This document shows, one piece after another, positions 1 through 6,911 of a stretch of 23,458 nt of DNA. Location: contig JABFSS010000128.1 of the NCBI GenBank assembly GCA_013140485.1, positions 1-23,458 of the forward strand, given 5' to 3'. The position numbers were made by a program, and so were the translations under genes. Below the pieces are notes generated by a model. That model was not told the origin of the DNA, searched no databases, and saw only the letters and a list, made by a program, of their open reading frames with translations. Positions within the stretch are counted from its first letter, which is position 1; each line of letters opens with the position of its first letter. This DNA is from Candidatus Peribacteraceae bacterium (lineage in GTDB: Bacteria > Patescibacteriota > Gracilibacteria > Peribacterales > Peribacteraceae).

Positions 1-66
1 GATTTGCGACGCGAACGGGATCTCGTGCTTCTTCAAATCACCATGCCGAAGAAAGAGAGCAAGTAA
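1..66 (+). CDS. 3' end of an upstream gene (partial), probably N-terminal part of the T4SS-type ATPase protein
   Basis: Frame 1 is open from the window edge to a TAA at 64-66 and encodes a 21-residue basic tail containing LVLLQITMPKKESK. After the TAA the same frame continues directly into the next gene without another stop. From memory of CPR homologues of the downstream ATPase, a segment of this kind (LLQVxxPKxES followed by a charged stretch) is normally continuous with it in one polypeptide. The gene is therefore either the first half of a split gene or a protein truncated by a single nonsense change (GAA to TAA would restore the frame). Too short to assign a function alone. Confidence 0.6.
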   Translation, partial: DLRRERDLVLLQITMPKKESK

Positions 67-75
67 GACAAGGAA

Positions 76-2403
76 GTGACGTCGGAGCAGTTCACCGTGG
101 GCAGCGACTTCAAGGAAGTGCTCGGCGTGATGGATCACCTCTTCCAATCCCTGCACGGCCTCTACAACCACGATCTCAGCCGCTTCATCGAAGGTCAGCC
201 GTACTTTTCGGTCGAGTACGCGGCGCTTGCGAAGGAAATCCTCTTCTACATCGTCTGCCCGCGCCATATCGCGCACGTGATCGAGAAACAGGTGACGTCG
301 TTCTATTCGGACGCGATCATCGACGAGGTGGAAGACTACGACATCTTCACCGCCAAATCGGTGACGGCGGCCAACATGATCGTCCCCGCCAAATCGTGGA
401 AATCGTCGTTCAAGACGTACCAGAGCCTTAAGAGCGACCCGCTCAATACCATCACGAACGCGTTCTCCAAACTCACGATGGAAGAAGGCGCGGCGGTCCA
501 GTTCATTCTGCGTCCGGTCAAACAGGGCTGGCAACACAAGATCGACGACGAAGCCCGGCGCCTCATCAACCCGAAGAAGCATTTCGGCATGCGCTGGTGG
601 AATCCCATCAGTTGGGCCAGCGCGATTTTCGACATGATGACCGGCAACGCCGAAGCGGGTGACTTGAAGAAGGAAGACCAGTCCACGGGCGAGCGCGTCT
701 CGCAGATGGCCGAGGAGTACAGCAAGGCGCTGGATGAAAAGGGCAGCAATCCGGGCTTCACGTGCATCATGCGCGTCGTCACCTCGGCGCAGACGCACGG
801 CCGTGCCGAAAGCCTGCTCGAAGGAGTCACGGCCGCGTTCAGCCAGTTCAACAGCATTCAGGGCAACCACATCGCGCATCCCAAACTGGCTCCCCGAAAA
901 CCGATCGTGCCGGCGTTCATCCGCCGTTCGCCGCGACGGTCGTTCTGGCAGGCGATCCGGTTCCGCAAACTGCTGCTCGGCACGGCGGAAATCGCGAGTT
1001 TCTGGCACCTGCCGAACATCAAGTACAACAAAGTCGAGACGATCAAATGGCAGAACTTCAAGCTCGCCCCCTCGCCGAAGAACGTTCCCGAGGACGGCCT
1101 GTACCTCGGCATCAACCATTTCCGCGGCGAGAAGCGGAAGATCTTCATGAAGAACGAAGACCGCTTCCGGCACTTCTACATCATCGGTCAGACCGGTACG
1201 GGTAAATCGTCGATCATTCAGATCATGGCTCGGCAAGATTTGAACCAGGGGCGCGGCATCTGCGTGGTGGACCCGCACGGCTCGCTGATCGAAGACCTGC
1301 TTCCCTACATCCCCCGCTCCCGCGCCGACGACGTCATCTACTTCAATCCCGCCGATACCGAACGCCCGATGGGGCTCAACCTGCTCGAAGGCAAGACGCC
1401 GGAGGAGCGGGACCTGATCGCACTCGACGCCATGAACATGATGGTGAAGATGTTCGGCGAGGAAATCTTCGGCCCCCGCATTCAGGACTACTTCCGCAAC
1501 GGGTGTCTGACCCTGATGGAAGACGAAGAGGAAGGCGGCGCCATCACCGATCTCGTGCGGCTCTTTACCGACGACGAGTGGATGAAGTACAAGGTCGCAA
1601 AAGTGAAGAACCCGATCATCCGTTCGTTCTGGGAGAAGCAGATGGCCGCCACCGGACAGCGCGAAAAACAGGAGATGATCCCCTACTTCGCGGCGAAGTT
1701 CGGGCAATTCACCACCAACACCCTCATCCGCAACATCGTCGGCCAGACCAAGAGCGCGTTCGACGTCGCCGACTGCATGAACAGCGGAAAAATCCTGCTG
1801 ATGAACCTCTCCAAAGGTCTCATCGGCGACATCAACTCCACGCTTCTCGGTCTCATCGTCGTGAGCAAGATCCAGGTGGCCGCGATGCGGCGGCAACGCG
1901 AGGACATGAAGACCCGCAAAGACTTCTTCCTCTACATCGACGAATTCCAGAACTTCGTCACGCCCTCCATCGAATCGATTCTGTCCGAGGCCCGCAAGTA
2001 CCGCCTGGGCCTGATCCTCGCCCACCAGTATCTCGACCAGCTGGAGAAGGAAAGCAAAATCGCCGGCGCCGTGAGCTTGAAGGGCGCGGTGTTCGGCAAC
2101 GTCGGCACGATGATGTTCTACAAAATCGGCCCGCAGGACGCCGAACACTGCGCCAAGGAAATGGCTCCGGTCTTCAGCGAGCAGGATCTGGTGAACGTCG
2201 AAGCCTTCAAAGGCGCGATGAAGCTCAGCATCGATGGACAGCCTTCGCGGCCCTTCTCCATCGACGTCCCACGGCCGTGGACGGACAAGAGTTACGCGAA
2301 GGATGAGAAGGCCGGCGAGGCGTTCAAGCAGCTGAGCAGACTCAAGTATGGGCGGGCGAAGGAGTTCGTTGATCGGGAGATTATTCGGAGGATTGGGGCA
2401 TGA
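76..2403 (+). CDS. Type IV secretion-type DNA-binding ATPase (VirD4/TraD/HerA-like)
   Basis: A 775-residue RecA-fold ATPase of the conjugative coupling-protein superfamily, expected to pump or guide DNA at the cell envelope. Residues 1 to about 330 form a family-specific alpha/beta region. The ATPase domain begins with a Walker A GQTGTGKSS at about residue 371 and is followed by VVDPHGS, typical of VirD4/HerA proteins. Walker B is LYIDEFQNF, with the acidic pair near residues 622-623. A sensor-like LILAHQYLDQL lies shortly after it. No transmembrane segment is visible in this ORF; membrane anchoring could reside in the part upstream of the TAA at 64-66. The GTG at 76 is the first in-frame start, only 1 nt from AAGGA, which is too close for a normal ribosome site; ATG at 130 is an alternative. 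Which substrate it moves cannot be told from this window. Confidence 0.85.
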   Translation: MTSEQFTVGSDFKEVLGVMDHLFQSLHGLYNHDLSRFIEGQPYFSVEYAALAKEILFYIVCPRHIAHVIEKQVTSFYSDAIIDEVEDYDIFTAKSVTAANMIVPAKSWKSSFKTYQSLKSDPLNTITNAFSKLTMEEGAAVQFILRPVKQGWQHKIDDEARRLINPKKHFGMRWWNPISWASAIFDMMTGNAEAGDLKKEDQSTGERVSQMAEEYSKALDEKGSNPGFTCIMRVVTSAQTHGRAESLLEGVTAAFSQFNSIQGNHIAHPKLAPRKPIVPAFIRRSPRRSFWQAIRFRKLLLGTAEIASFWHLPNIKYNKVETIKWQNFKLAPSPKNVPEDGLYLGINHFRGEKRKIFMKNEDRFRHFYIIGQTGTGKSSIIQIMARQDLNQGRGICVVDPHGSLIEDLLPYIPRSRADDVIYFNPADTERPMGLNLLEGKTPEERDLIALDAMNMMVKMFGEEIFGPRIQDYFRNGCLTLMEDEEEGGAITDLVRLFTDDEWMKYKVAKVKNPIIRSFWEKQMAATGQREKQEMIPYFAAKFGQFTTNTLIRNIVGQTKSAFDVADCMNSGKILLMNLSKGLIGDINSTLLGLIVVSKIQVAAMRRQREDMKTRKDFFLYIDEFQNFVTPSIESILSEARKYRLGLILAHQYLDQLEKESKIAGAVSLKGAVFGNVGTMMFYKIGPQDAEHCAKEMAPVFSEQDLVNVEAFKGAMKLSIDGQPSRPFSIDVPRPWTDKSYAKDEKAGEAFKQLSRLKYGRAKEFVDREIIRRIGA

Positions 2404-2440
2404 AACCAAAGCAACCAATGAAACCGAGGAAACCGAGGAT
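2403..2440 (+). repeat. 9-bp-periodic array directly after the ATPase stop codon
   Basis: Four consecutive nonamers, AAACCAAAG, CAACCAATG, AAACCGAGG and AAACCGAGG, are followed by AT. The first A is the last base of the TGA stop. The same design (four nonamers then AT, starting at a stop codon) occurs at 2930-2965 and 8847-8920. Its role is unknown; T6 at 2442-2447 could make it part of a 3' end signal. Confidence 0.75.
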
Positions 2441-2798
2441 CATTTTTTAAACGATGCTCGCAAGCGAGTGAGAAGATAACTGACACGATTGATCTTCTCA
2501 TCGGTCTTGGAAAATTCCTCGGGGGTGATGTACTTCAGATCTTTTGCGATGCGCGCTTGGCAGTGGAGTTCTTCCAATGAACCCAATGCAATTTCAAAAA
2601 ATTGGCATTTATGGTTCGGCGTCCTCTTTGCATTTCCTTCAGCGATATTCAAAGGAACGCATAGGCGGCTTTATGCATCTGCTGAACCAGACAGAACTTT
2701 TCATGACTTGGAAATTTTTCCGTCAATGAATAGATCCATAGATTGAGTGCATACGCTTCGCGCCACGCAATAAGTTTTTCATAGGGACGTTCGTGCAT
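2440..2798 (-). pseudogene. Four helix bundle protein (23S rRNA intervening-sequence family), frameshifted
   Basis: The downstream part reads LNIAEGNAKRTPNHK, then FFEIALGSLEELHCQARIA and the end of the protein. This is the signature of the S23/four-helix-bundle family (about 115-120 residues). The upstream part starts at ATG 2798 with MHERPYEKLIAWREAYALNL and runs to KAAYAFL, then a TGA. The two parts are in different frames. Inserting one C at about 2651-2655 would give AYAFPLNIAEG, matching the family's usual SxPxNIAEG. A one-base deletion, or a sequencing error at this CCTTT tract, explains the break. The promoter is good and close to the start, so the gene was or is expressed. The family's biochemical role is not established. 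Confidence 0.8.
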
Positions 2799-2804
2799 AG
2801 TTCT

Positions 2805-2832
2805 ACTATAAAATCTCAGAAAACACTGACAA
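2805..2832 (-). promoter_or_regulatory. Promoter of the four-helix-bundle gene
   Basis: Minus strand: TTGTCA (2832-2827), 16-bp spacer, TATAGT (2810-2805), then six bases to the ATG at 2798. The expected transcription start falls at or next to the start codon, so the message would be leaderless. Confidence 0.65.
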
Positions 2833-2929
2833 GAGGCTTAAAATGATTTCATTTTCAAAGAATCAGACTTTTTGGCTTCTGCAAAATGTAACTGGGCGTT
2901 CTATGGGGGTGTGGAACAAGGCGTCATAT

Positions 2930-2965
2930 CCTTGGTTTCCTCGGATTCTTCGATTCCCTTGGTTT
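2930..2965 (-). repeat. 9-bp-periodic array after the sortase stop codon
   Basis: On the minus strand, one base after the TAG stop of the sortase gene, four nonamers follow: AAACCAAGG, GAATCGAAG, AATCCGAGG, AAACCAAGG, then AT. It matches the array at 2403-2440 in unit length, unit number, position and terminal AT. Confidence 0.75.
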
Positions 2966-2966
2966 C

Positions 2967-4130
2967 CTACCGTACAGCCACCGTCTCCACCGGCACGGCC
3001 CGGATAATCAACCGCGACTTATTGCTCCCCACCGGCCAGCACGTATACAGAATCAATTCCTCTCCGTCGCCGGAGAACGGCGTCTTGTCGTTCGGCGTGA
3101 TCTTCTGCTGCCCGGTAACTTCGTACTCGTAGAGCTTGCCGTCGAAGGTGACGAAGACTTTATCGCCCTTCTTGAGCTTGTTCACTTGCTGGAATATCTT
3201 CGTGTACTGAGACACGTCCCACGAGTAGCCGCTCGAATGGCCGTAGATCATGATCTTCCCACCGCGGCCGGGATAACTGTACAGATGCCCGACGCCATTC
3301 TGCAGCGGCGCAAGCTGGCCTTCCTTACTCTGGGGATCGTCCGGATGCGTGACTTGGAGATCGCGGATGTCGAGCGACGGGATCGAGATGGCAAAGTTCT
3401 GTGAAGAACGGTACTGCTCCAGCGCGCCTTGGTCTTCCGTCGGACGTGCGACCTGAACCGATCCGATGATGCCGGGCTGCTGCTGCGTCACCGCGCCGGC
3501 GGACGCTCCTCGTCCGGGATTTTGCTCGACGATGCGAACGGGCTGCGGAAAGGACGCCAGATCGTCGCGGGTGATCGCTCCCATGCGGTACGCCATGTCG
3601 TGAAATTGCCCGCGCGTCACCGGCTGGCCGATGCGCATTGCCCGGGGATTCGCCACGATATTCTTGCGCAGTGCCGTGCGGATAAACGGCGCGTACCAGG
3701 CGGCATCGCCCGGCGCGGATTCTCCCGGCTGGCGGTACGCGCGCATGAGCAGTGTGATCGCTTCTTCGGCGGGAATCGGATCATTCGGACGCAGCGTGCG
3801 GTCGGAAAAGCCGGACGTGATGCGCAACGCAAAAGCCGCTTCGGCATACGGTGCAATCTCGTCACCACGTTCGATGTCGAGATAGAGCGGGAGCTTTGAA
3901 AGACGGCCACGGTACCGGTTCACGCGGTTGCGAAAATCTTCGCGTCCATCGAGGAGGATCTTGAGAACATCGCCGCGCGTGATCAGTTCGCCGTCGTTTC
4001 CTGCATTGTCACGGTCGATTGCCCCCGCGTCGGCGAGGAAGTCCGTCGCATCCGAGGCCAGCATTGAGACCGGAAGAACGCTGCAGCCGAGGACCACAAG
4101 AAGGCCGGACGCGAGAAGGCGGGAGCGCAT
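2967..4130 (-). CDS. Secreted SLH-domain protein with C-terminal sortase domain
   Basis: A 387-residue exported protein. Residues 1-25 form a signal peptide (basic start, hydrophobic core, VVLGCS, which could also be a weak lipobox). Residues about 40-190 resemble S-layer homology repeats, best seen in ITSGFSDRTLRPNDPIPAEE and ITRGDVLKILLDG. A Gln/Pro/Gly-rich linker precedes a sortase domain, with His298 in YGHSSGYSW, Cys364 in LILYTCWP and Arg373. These are the His-Cys-Arg triad of sortases. Sortases cut a sorting motif and join proteins to a cell-surface amine, so this enzyme probably sits at the cell surface, held by its SLH region. No sorting-signal substrate is visible nearby. ATG 4130 is chosen because the signal peptide and promoter fit it. 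Confidence 0.85.
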   Translation of the reverse strand: MRSRLLASGLLVVLGCSVLPVSMLASDATDFLADAGAIDRDNAGNDGELITRGDVLKILLDGREDFRNRVNRYRGRLSKLPLYLDIERGDEIAPYAEAAFALRITSGFSDRTLRPNDPIPAEEAITLLMRAYRQPGESAPGDAAWYAPFIRTALRKNIVANPRAMRIGQPVTRGQFHDMAYRMGAITRDDLASFPQPVRIVEQNPGRGASAGAVTQQQPGIIGSVQVARPTEDQGALEQYRSSQNFAISIPSLDIRDLQVTHPDDPQSKEGQLAPLQNGVGHLYSYPGRGGKIMIYGHSSGYSWDVSQYTKIFQQVNKLKKGDKVFVTFDGKLYEYEVTGQQKITPNDKTPFSGDGEELILYTCWPVGSNKSRLIIRAVPVETVAVR

Positions 4131-4139
4131 AAAGGTGAT

Positions 4140-4168
4140 ATATTAATAACATTTATGTATTTTGTCAA
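4140..4168 (-). promoter_or_regulatory. Promoter of the SLH-sortase gene
   Basis: Minus strand TTGACA (4168-4163), 17-bp spacer, TAATAT (4145-4140), nine bases before the ATG. The leader would be only two or three bases. The TTGACAAAATA start is shared with the promoter at 4514-4542. Confidence 0.7.
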
Positions 4169-4195
4169 TATTTGTGAAAAAGCCTATATCTACTC

Positions 4196-4236
4196 AAAAA
4201 TGCCCCCAATCGAGGGCACCTGGTTGATTGGGGGGG
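4196..4236 (-). terminator. Rho-independent terminator after the small membrane protein gene
   Basis: Minus strand: a CCCCCCAATC arm (4235-4226), a 14-base loop, a GATTGGGGGC arm (4211-4202), then ATTTTT. A strong 10-bp stem with a U tract, located just past the stop of the gene at 4244-4462 and before the sortase promoter, so the two genes have separate transcripts. Confidence 0.8.
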
Positions 4237-4243
4237 CGCTGGT

Positions 4244-4462
4244 TCAAGATAACCACGCCCAGATCGCGAAGCCTCCGGCAACGAGGCCGAACAGCAGGCA
4301 CACGATCCCGCCCAGGATGAGGGCCAAAAAAGAGCCTTCATCCATGGGTCGGCCCGTTTTTTCCTCTTTCTTTTCTTCTCGGCGGAACTTCCACCAGAAG
4401 ATGGCCGCGAGCAGAAAGGCGGCTACGGCCAGAGCAGACAAAATAATTCTCATCTCCTGCAT
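4244..4462 (-). CDS. Small membrane protein with two transmembrane segments
   Basis: A 72-residue protein. Residues 5-23 (IILSALAVAAFLLAAIFWW) form a first membrane helix. A charged loop rich in K and E (KFRREEKKEEKTGRPMDE) follows, then a glycine-rich second helix (LALILGGIVCLLFGLVAGG). No family is recognised. ATG 4462 is supported by an unusually good Shine-Dalgarno, AAGGAG, seven bases upstream, which is rare in this window; a second ATG lies three codons in. It has its own promoter and terminator, so it is a single-gene transcript between ychF and the sortase gene. Function unknown. Confidence 0.7.
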   Translation of the reverse strand: MQEMRIILSALAVAAFLLAAIFWWKFRREEKKEEKTGRPMDEGSFLALILGGIVCLLFGLVAGGFAIWAWLS

Positions 4463-4513
4463 GTGACAACTCCTTAATAAGGGCGTGGCAATGTGAAGAA
4501 CCAGTACATAACA

Positions 4514-4542
4514 TATTTAACCATATTATTTATTTTGTCAAC
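4514..4542 (-). promoter_or_regulatory. Promoter of the small membrane protein gene
   Basis: Minus strand TTGACA (4542-4537), 17-bp spacer, TAAATA (4519-4514). Here the leader is about 45 bases and carries AAGGAG, unlike the leaderless genes around it. Confidence 0.5.
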
Positions 4543-4585
4543 CATGCCTTTCTTTTGATCATTCCCAAAGAAGTTTTTTCCTCCA

Positions 4586-4591
4586 TACTCT
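4586..4591 (+). promoter_or_regulatory. Candidate -10 of ychF
   Basis: TACTCT lies seven bases before the ATG. The same hexamer serves as -10 for the his leader and for the TrpR-like gene. TTCCCA, 18 bases upstream, is a weak -35. Confidence 0.45.
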
Positions 4592-4598
4592 CCCCGCA

Positions 4599-5690
4599 AT
4601 GCCGTTAAGAATAGGAATCGTCGGCCTCCCGAACGTCGGAAAATCGACGCTCTTTAATGCACTCACCCGCAGCAAAGGCGCGCAGGCGGCGAACTACCCG
4701 TTCTGCACGATTGATCCGAACGTCGGAATCGTCGAAGTGCCCGATGAGCGGCTGACCGTCCTTACTGGTCTCATAAAACCGAAGAAGACAATCCCCGCCG
4801 CCGTGGAGTTCGTCGATATCGCGGGGTTGGTCAAAGGCGCGAGTGCAGGCGAAGGGCTCGGGAATAAGTTTTTGAGTCACATCCGCGAAGTCGACGCCAT
4901 CTGTCATGTGGTGCGGATTTTCCCCGGCGACGTCATCCACGTCGAAGGAACTGTTGATCCCAAACGCGACCGTGAGACGATCGATACTGAACTCGCTCTC
5001 GCTGATTTGGACGGCATCAAGAAGCGCATCGACCGCGTCCAGGGAGCCGCGCGCACGGGGAACAAAGACGCGAAGACGGAACTCGCACTGATGGAGAAGA
5101 TCAAAGCCGCGCTCGAACAGGGAAAGCCCGCGTCTTCCATCACGTTCGACAAAGATGAACGCCCGCTCGCCGATGGAATGCAATTGATGACATTGAAGCC
5201 GGTGATCTTCGCCGTGAACGCGTCGGAAGAACAGATGACGTCGCTCACCCCCGAGGATGCGAGGAAGCAACTCCTGCTCCCCCCGGACGCCGAACTGGTG
5301 ATCATCTCCGCGAAGATCGAAGAAGATCTGCAGGATCTGACACCGGATGAAGCAAAGACCTTTCTCAAAGACCTCGGAGTGGAATCTTCCGGCTTAGACC
5401 GACTCATCCGCGCCGCGTATCACCGCCTGGGATACTTCACCTACTTCACGGCGGGCGTCGAGGAAGTCCGGGCATGGACGATCCATGCGGGATGGACCGG
5501 GCCGCAGGCGGCCGGGGTGATACACACCGATTTCGAGAAAGGATTCATCTGCGCGGAGACCATTTCGTACAAAGATTTTGTTCAGTATGGTTCTGAACTG
5601 AAAGCCAAAGAAGCGGGGAAGATGCGTCAGGAAGGGAAGACGTACGTCGTTCAAGATGGCGATGTGATGCACTTCCGCTTCAACGTATAA
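4599..5690 (+). CDS. ychF: Redox/ribosome-associated GTPase (ATPase) YchF/OLA1
   Basis: A 363-residue universally conserved P-loop NTPase of the Obg family, cytosolic and ribosome-associated, known to hydrolyse ATP better than GTP. G1 is GLPNVGKST at residues 9-17, followed by NYPFCTIDPNVG, which is diagnostic of YchF. G3 is DIAGLVKGAS. The usual NKxD guanine motif is replaced by FAVNASEE, consistent with relaxed nucleotide choice. The C-terminal TGS domain begins near TYFTAGVEEVRAWTI and ends with VVQDGDVMHFRFNV. Length is normal for the family. It is transcribed alone, divergently from the small membrane protein gene. The stop codon overlaps the -10 of the next gene. Confidence 0.97.
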   Translation: MPLRIGIVGLPNVGKSTLFNALTRSKGAQAANYPFCTIDPNVGIVEVPDERLTVLTGLIKPKKTIPAAVEFVDIAGLVKGASAGEGLGNKFLSHIREVDAICHVVRIFPGDVIHVEGTVDPKRDRETIDTELALADLDGIKKRIDRVQGAARTGNKDAKTELALMEKIKAALEQGKPASSITFDKDERPLADGMQLMTLKPVIFAVNASEEQMTSLTPEDARKQLLLPPDAELVIISAKIEEDLQDLTPDEAKTFLKDLGVESSGLDRLIRAAYHRLGYFTYFTAGVEEVRAWTIHAGWTGPQAAGVIHTDFEKGFICAETISYKDFVQYGSELKAKEAGKMRQEGKTYVVQDGDVMHFRFNV

Positions 5691-5691
5691 T
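5686..5691 (+). promoter_or_regulatory. Consensus -10 of the gene at 5698
   Basis: A perfect TATAAT overlaps the stop codon of ychF, six bases before ATG 5698. No convincing -35 is seen at the expected distance. The spacing predicts a leaderless transcript. Confidence 0.5.
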
Positions 5692-5697
5692 TGCTGC

Positions 5698-5970
5698 ATG
5701 GTGAACATCACTTCATTCCAAAATGATCTGCATGTCAGTGCCGCCCTTGGGGAACATACTTTTCATTATTTTTTTTCGCCTGATTCGGCAGAGCTTGCCG
5801 AGAAGGCAATGCAGGAAGACTCAAAGAACCCTGGTATACAAGTTTCACAAGAGACTCGACGCGCCTTCCTTGATCGACTGACGATCAACATGCTCAAAGC
5901 CACGACTTGCGACCGCCCTCTTACATTCCCCAATGACGTTCATAGCCCGCGAAGAGCCATTCACTTGTGA
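5698..5970 (+). CDS. Hypothetical small protein
   Basis: A 90-residue ORF starting MVNITSFQNDLHVSAALG. I recognise no family. It contains an Asp/Glu-rich helix-like middle (SPDSAELAEKAMQEDSKN) and a basic C-terminus. Support for a real gene is positional: seven bases after ychF, with a perfect TATAAT six bases before its ATG. Its last 38 bases overlap the start of the RNHCP gene in another frame, so its C-terminus may have arisen by loss of an earlier stop. No catalytic motif or signal peptide is visible. Confidence 0.5.
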   Translation: MVNITSFQNDLHVSAALGEHTFHYFFSPDSAELAEKAMQEDSKNPGIQVSQETRRAFLDRLTINMLKATTCDRPLTFPNDVHSPRRAIHL

Positions 5971-6244
5971 GCATTGTGGAGCATCCGTCACTCCCCTCCT
6001 CCGCGGCACGTACCGCAATCACTGTCCGCACTGCCTGTGGAGCAAGCACGTCGATGACGAAGGTCCGGGAGACCGTGCGTCGCTCTGCGGTGGCATGATG
6101 CGGCCGCTGCATCTCGATCAGTCCGGGAAAAAAGGCTGGATGGTGATTCACGAGTGCGAAAAATGCGGGAAGAACATCCCCAATAAACTTGCCGACGACG
6201 ATCAGTGGGAGAAATCCCTTCCCAATGGGCAGAACGTCAATTAG
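5933..6244 (+). CDS. RNHCP domain zinc-binding protein
   Basis: A 103-residue protein with the eponymous motif RNHCPHCLWSKHVD at about residues 28-41, flanked by CEHCG at 12-16 and a C-terminal CEKCG. The three Cys pairs suggest two zinc sites. The RNHCP family is widespread in bacteria and small; its function is not established, although nucleic-acid binding is often assumed for such zinc ribbons. ATG 5933 precedes FIAREEPFTCEHCG directly. A TACATT hexamer five bases before the start could be a leaderless -10. It overlaps the previous ORF by 38 bases in a different frame. Confidence 0.85.
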   Translation: MTFIAREEPFTCEHCGASVTPLLRGTYRNHCPHCLWSKHVDDEGPGDRASLCGGMMRPLHLDQSGKKGWMVIHECEKCGKNIPNKLADDDQWEKSLPNGQNVN

Positions 6245-6297
6245 CATATTTCCCGACGCACGCCCTCCGGGCATGTCGCAGTTCTTCCCGTGTACTC

Positions 6298-6687
6298 ATG
6301 CACCGCTTTATTCTTGCTCTCTCGGTCCTCGGCATTTTGATCCTCACCTCGTGCGCCGGGAACGCGCTCGAAGTCCGCAACAGCAATGACCGGATCGTCG
6401 GCACGATCAGCGTGCAGGGCGTCAAGAGCGCCACTATCCTGAACACGCACGGTGACGTGCGCGGCAGAGTGCGAGGGAACATCATCCGCGACGATACGGG
6501 GAAGAACATGGGCACGGTGGCGGAACGCGACGGCAACATGGTTATCCTCAATCCCGAGGGCAACGCGCTCGGCAGCGTCAAAAACGGCGAGTGTTACGGA
6601 AAAGGCCAGGAATCTCTGGGGAGCGTGAGCGGAGAGGCGGAGACGGAGGTTGTTGCTGCGGCGTGTTTGTTGTTTTTCTTGCAGTGA
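6298..6687 (+). CDS. Small lipoprotein with repeated beta-strand motifs
   Basis: A 129-residue exported lipoprotein. ATG 6298 is chosen over upstream in-frame starts because it begins a lipoprotein signal: basic MHR, hydrophobic FILALSVLGILIL, then lipobox LTSC with Cys at about residue 19. The mature part repeats short hydrophobic-polar strands with Gly and Asn turns (RIVGTISVQG, DVRGRVRG, NMGTVAERDG, ALGSVKNG). This is suggestive of a small beta-sheet or beta-helix rather than an enzyme. The last 15 residues are again hydrophobic (VVAAACLLFFLQ), which is odd for a lipoprotein. It follows RNHCP by 53 bases and may share its transcript. Family not recognised. Confidence 0.7.
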   Translation: MHRFILALSVLGILILTSCAGNALEVRNSNDRIVGTISVQGVKSATILNTHGDVRGRVRGNIIRDDTGKNMGTVAERDGNMVILNPEGNALGSVKNGECYGKGQESLGSVSGEAETEVVAAACLLFFLQ

Positions 6688-6732
6688 TGTCCCTCGTACG
6701 AAATTGCTGCGGCAATTTCTACTCGGGATGAC
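6688..6732 (+). repeat. Palindromic element, copy 1
   Basis: Outer arms CCCTCGTACG and CTACTCGGG enclose a perfect 7-bp stem AAATTGC/GCAATTT with loop TGCG. First of four related elements lying between the lipoprotein stop and the stop of the minus-strand gene at 6911. Confidence 0.8.
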
Positions 6733-6752
6733 AAAGCAGTTTTTATCAATGG

Positions 6753-6793
6753 CTCCTCGATACGAAAACCGCTCGGCGGTTTTCTACTCGGAG
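6753..6793 (+). repeat. Palindromic element, copy 2
   Basis: Arms CCTCGATACG and CTACTCGGAG enclose a perfect 8-bp stem AAAACCGC/GCGGTTTT with loop TCG. The arms match copy 1, while the stem sequence is different yet still self-complementary. Confidence 0.8.
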
Positions 6794-6808
6794 TTGATCG
6801 TCAGAAGT

Positions 6809-6848
6809 GCCGCCGAGTAGCTCCGCCGCAGCGGAGCGTATCGAGGCG
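6809..6848 (-). repeat. Palindromic element, copy 3 (inverted)
   Basis: Read on the minus strand: arms CCTCGATACG and CTACTCGGCG around stem CTCCGC/GCGGAG with loop TGCG. Inverted relative to copy 2, with which it shares the CCTCGATACG arm. Confidence 0.8.
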
Positions 6849-6867
6849 TTGTTGAACAAAGCCCTTT

Positions 6868-6911
6868 GTCATCCCGAGTAGCTCGCGTCGCAACGCGAGC
6901 GTACGAGGGAT
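6868..6911 (-). repeat. Palindromic element, copy 4 (inverted)
   Basis: Read on the minus strand: arms CCCTCGTACG and CTACTCGGGATGAC around stem CTCGCGT/ACGCGAG with loop TGCG. It pairs with copy 1 in arm sequence and abuts the stop codon of the gene at 6911-7426. Confidence 0.8.

Noticed and set aside
2400..2450. 16-codon ORF (MKPKQPMKPRKPRIIF) starting at the ATGA over the ATPase stop
   Set aside because: It is simply the translation of the 9-bp repeat array; the other arrays do not give a conserved peptide in any frame.
4605..5407. Long minus-strand ORFs (221 and 167 codons) opposite ychF
   Set aside because: Shadow frames of ychF with low-complexity Arg/Ser/Phe-rich translations and no motifs.
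6688..6911. CRISPR array
   Set aside because: The units are palindromes in both orientations with variable inner stems and irregular spacing, and there are no uniform direct repeats or cas genes.
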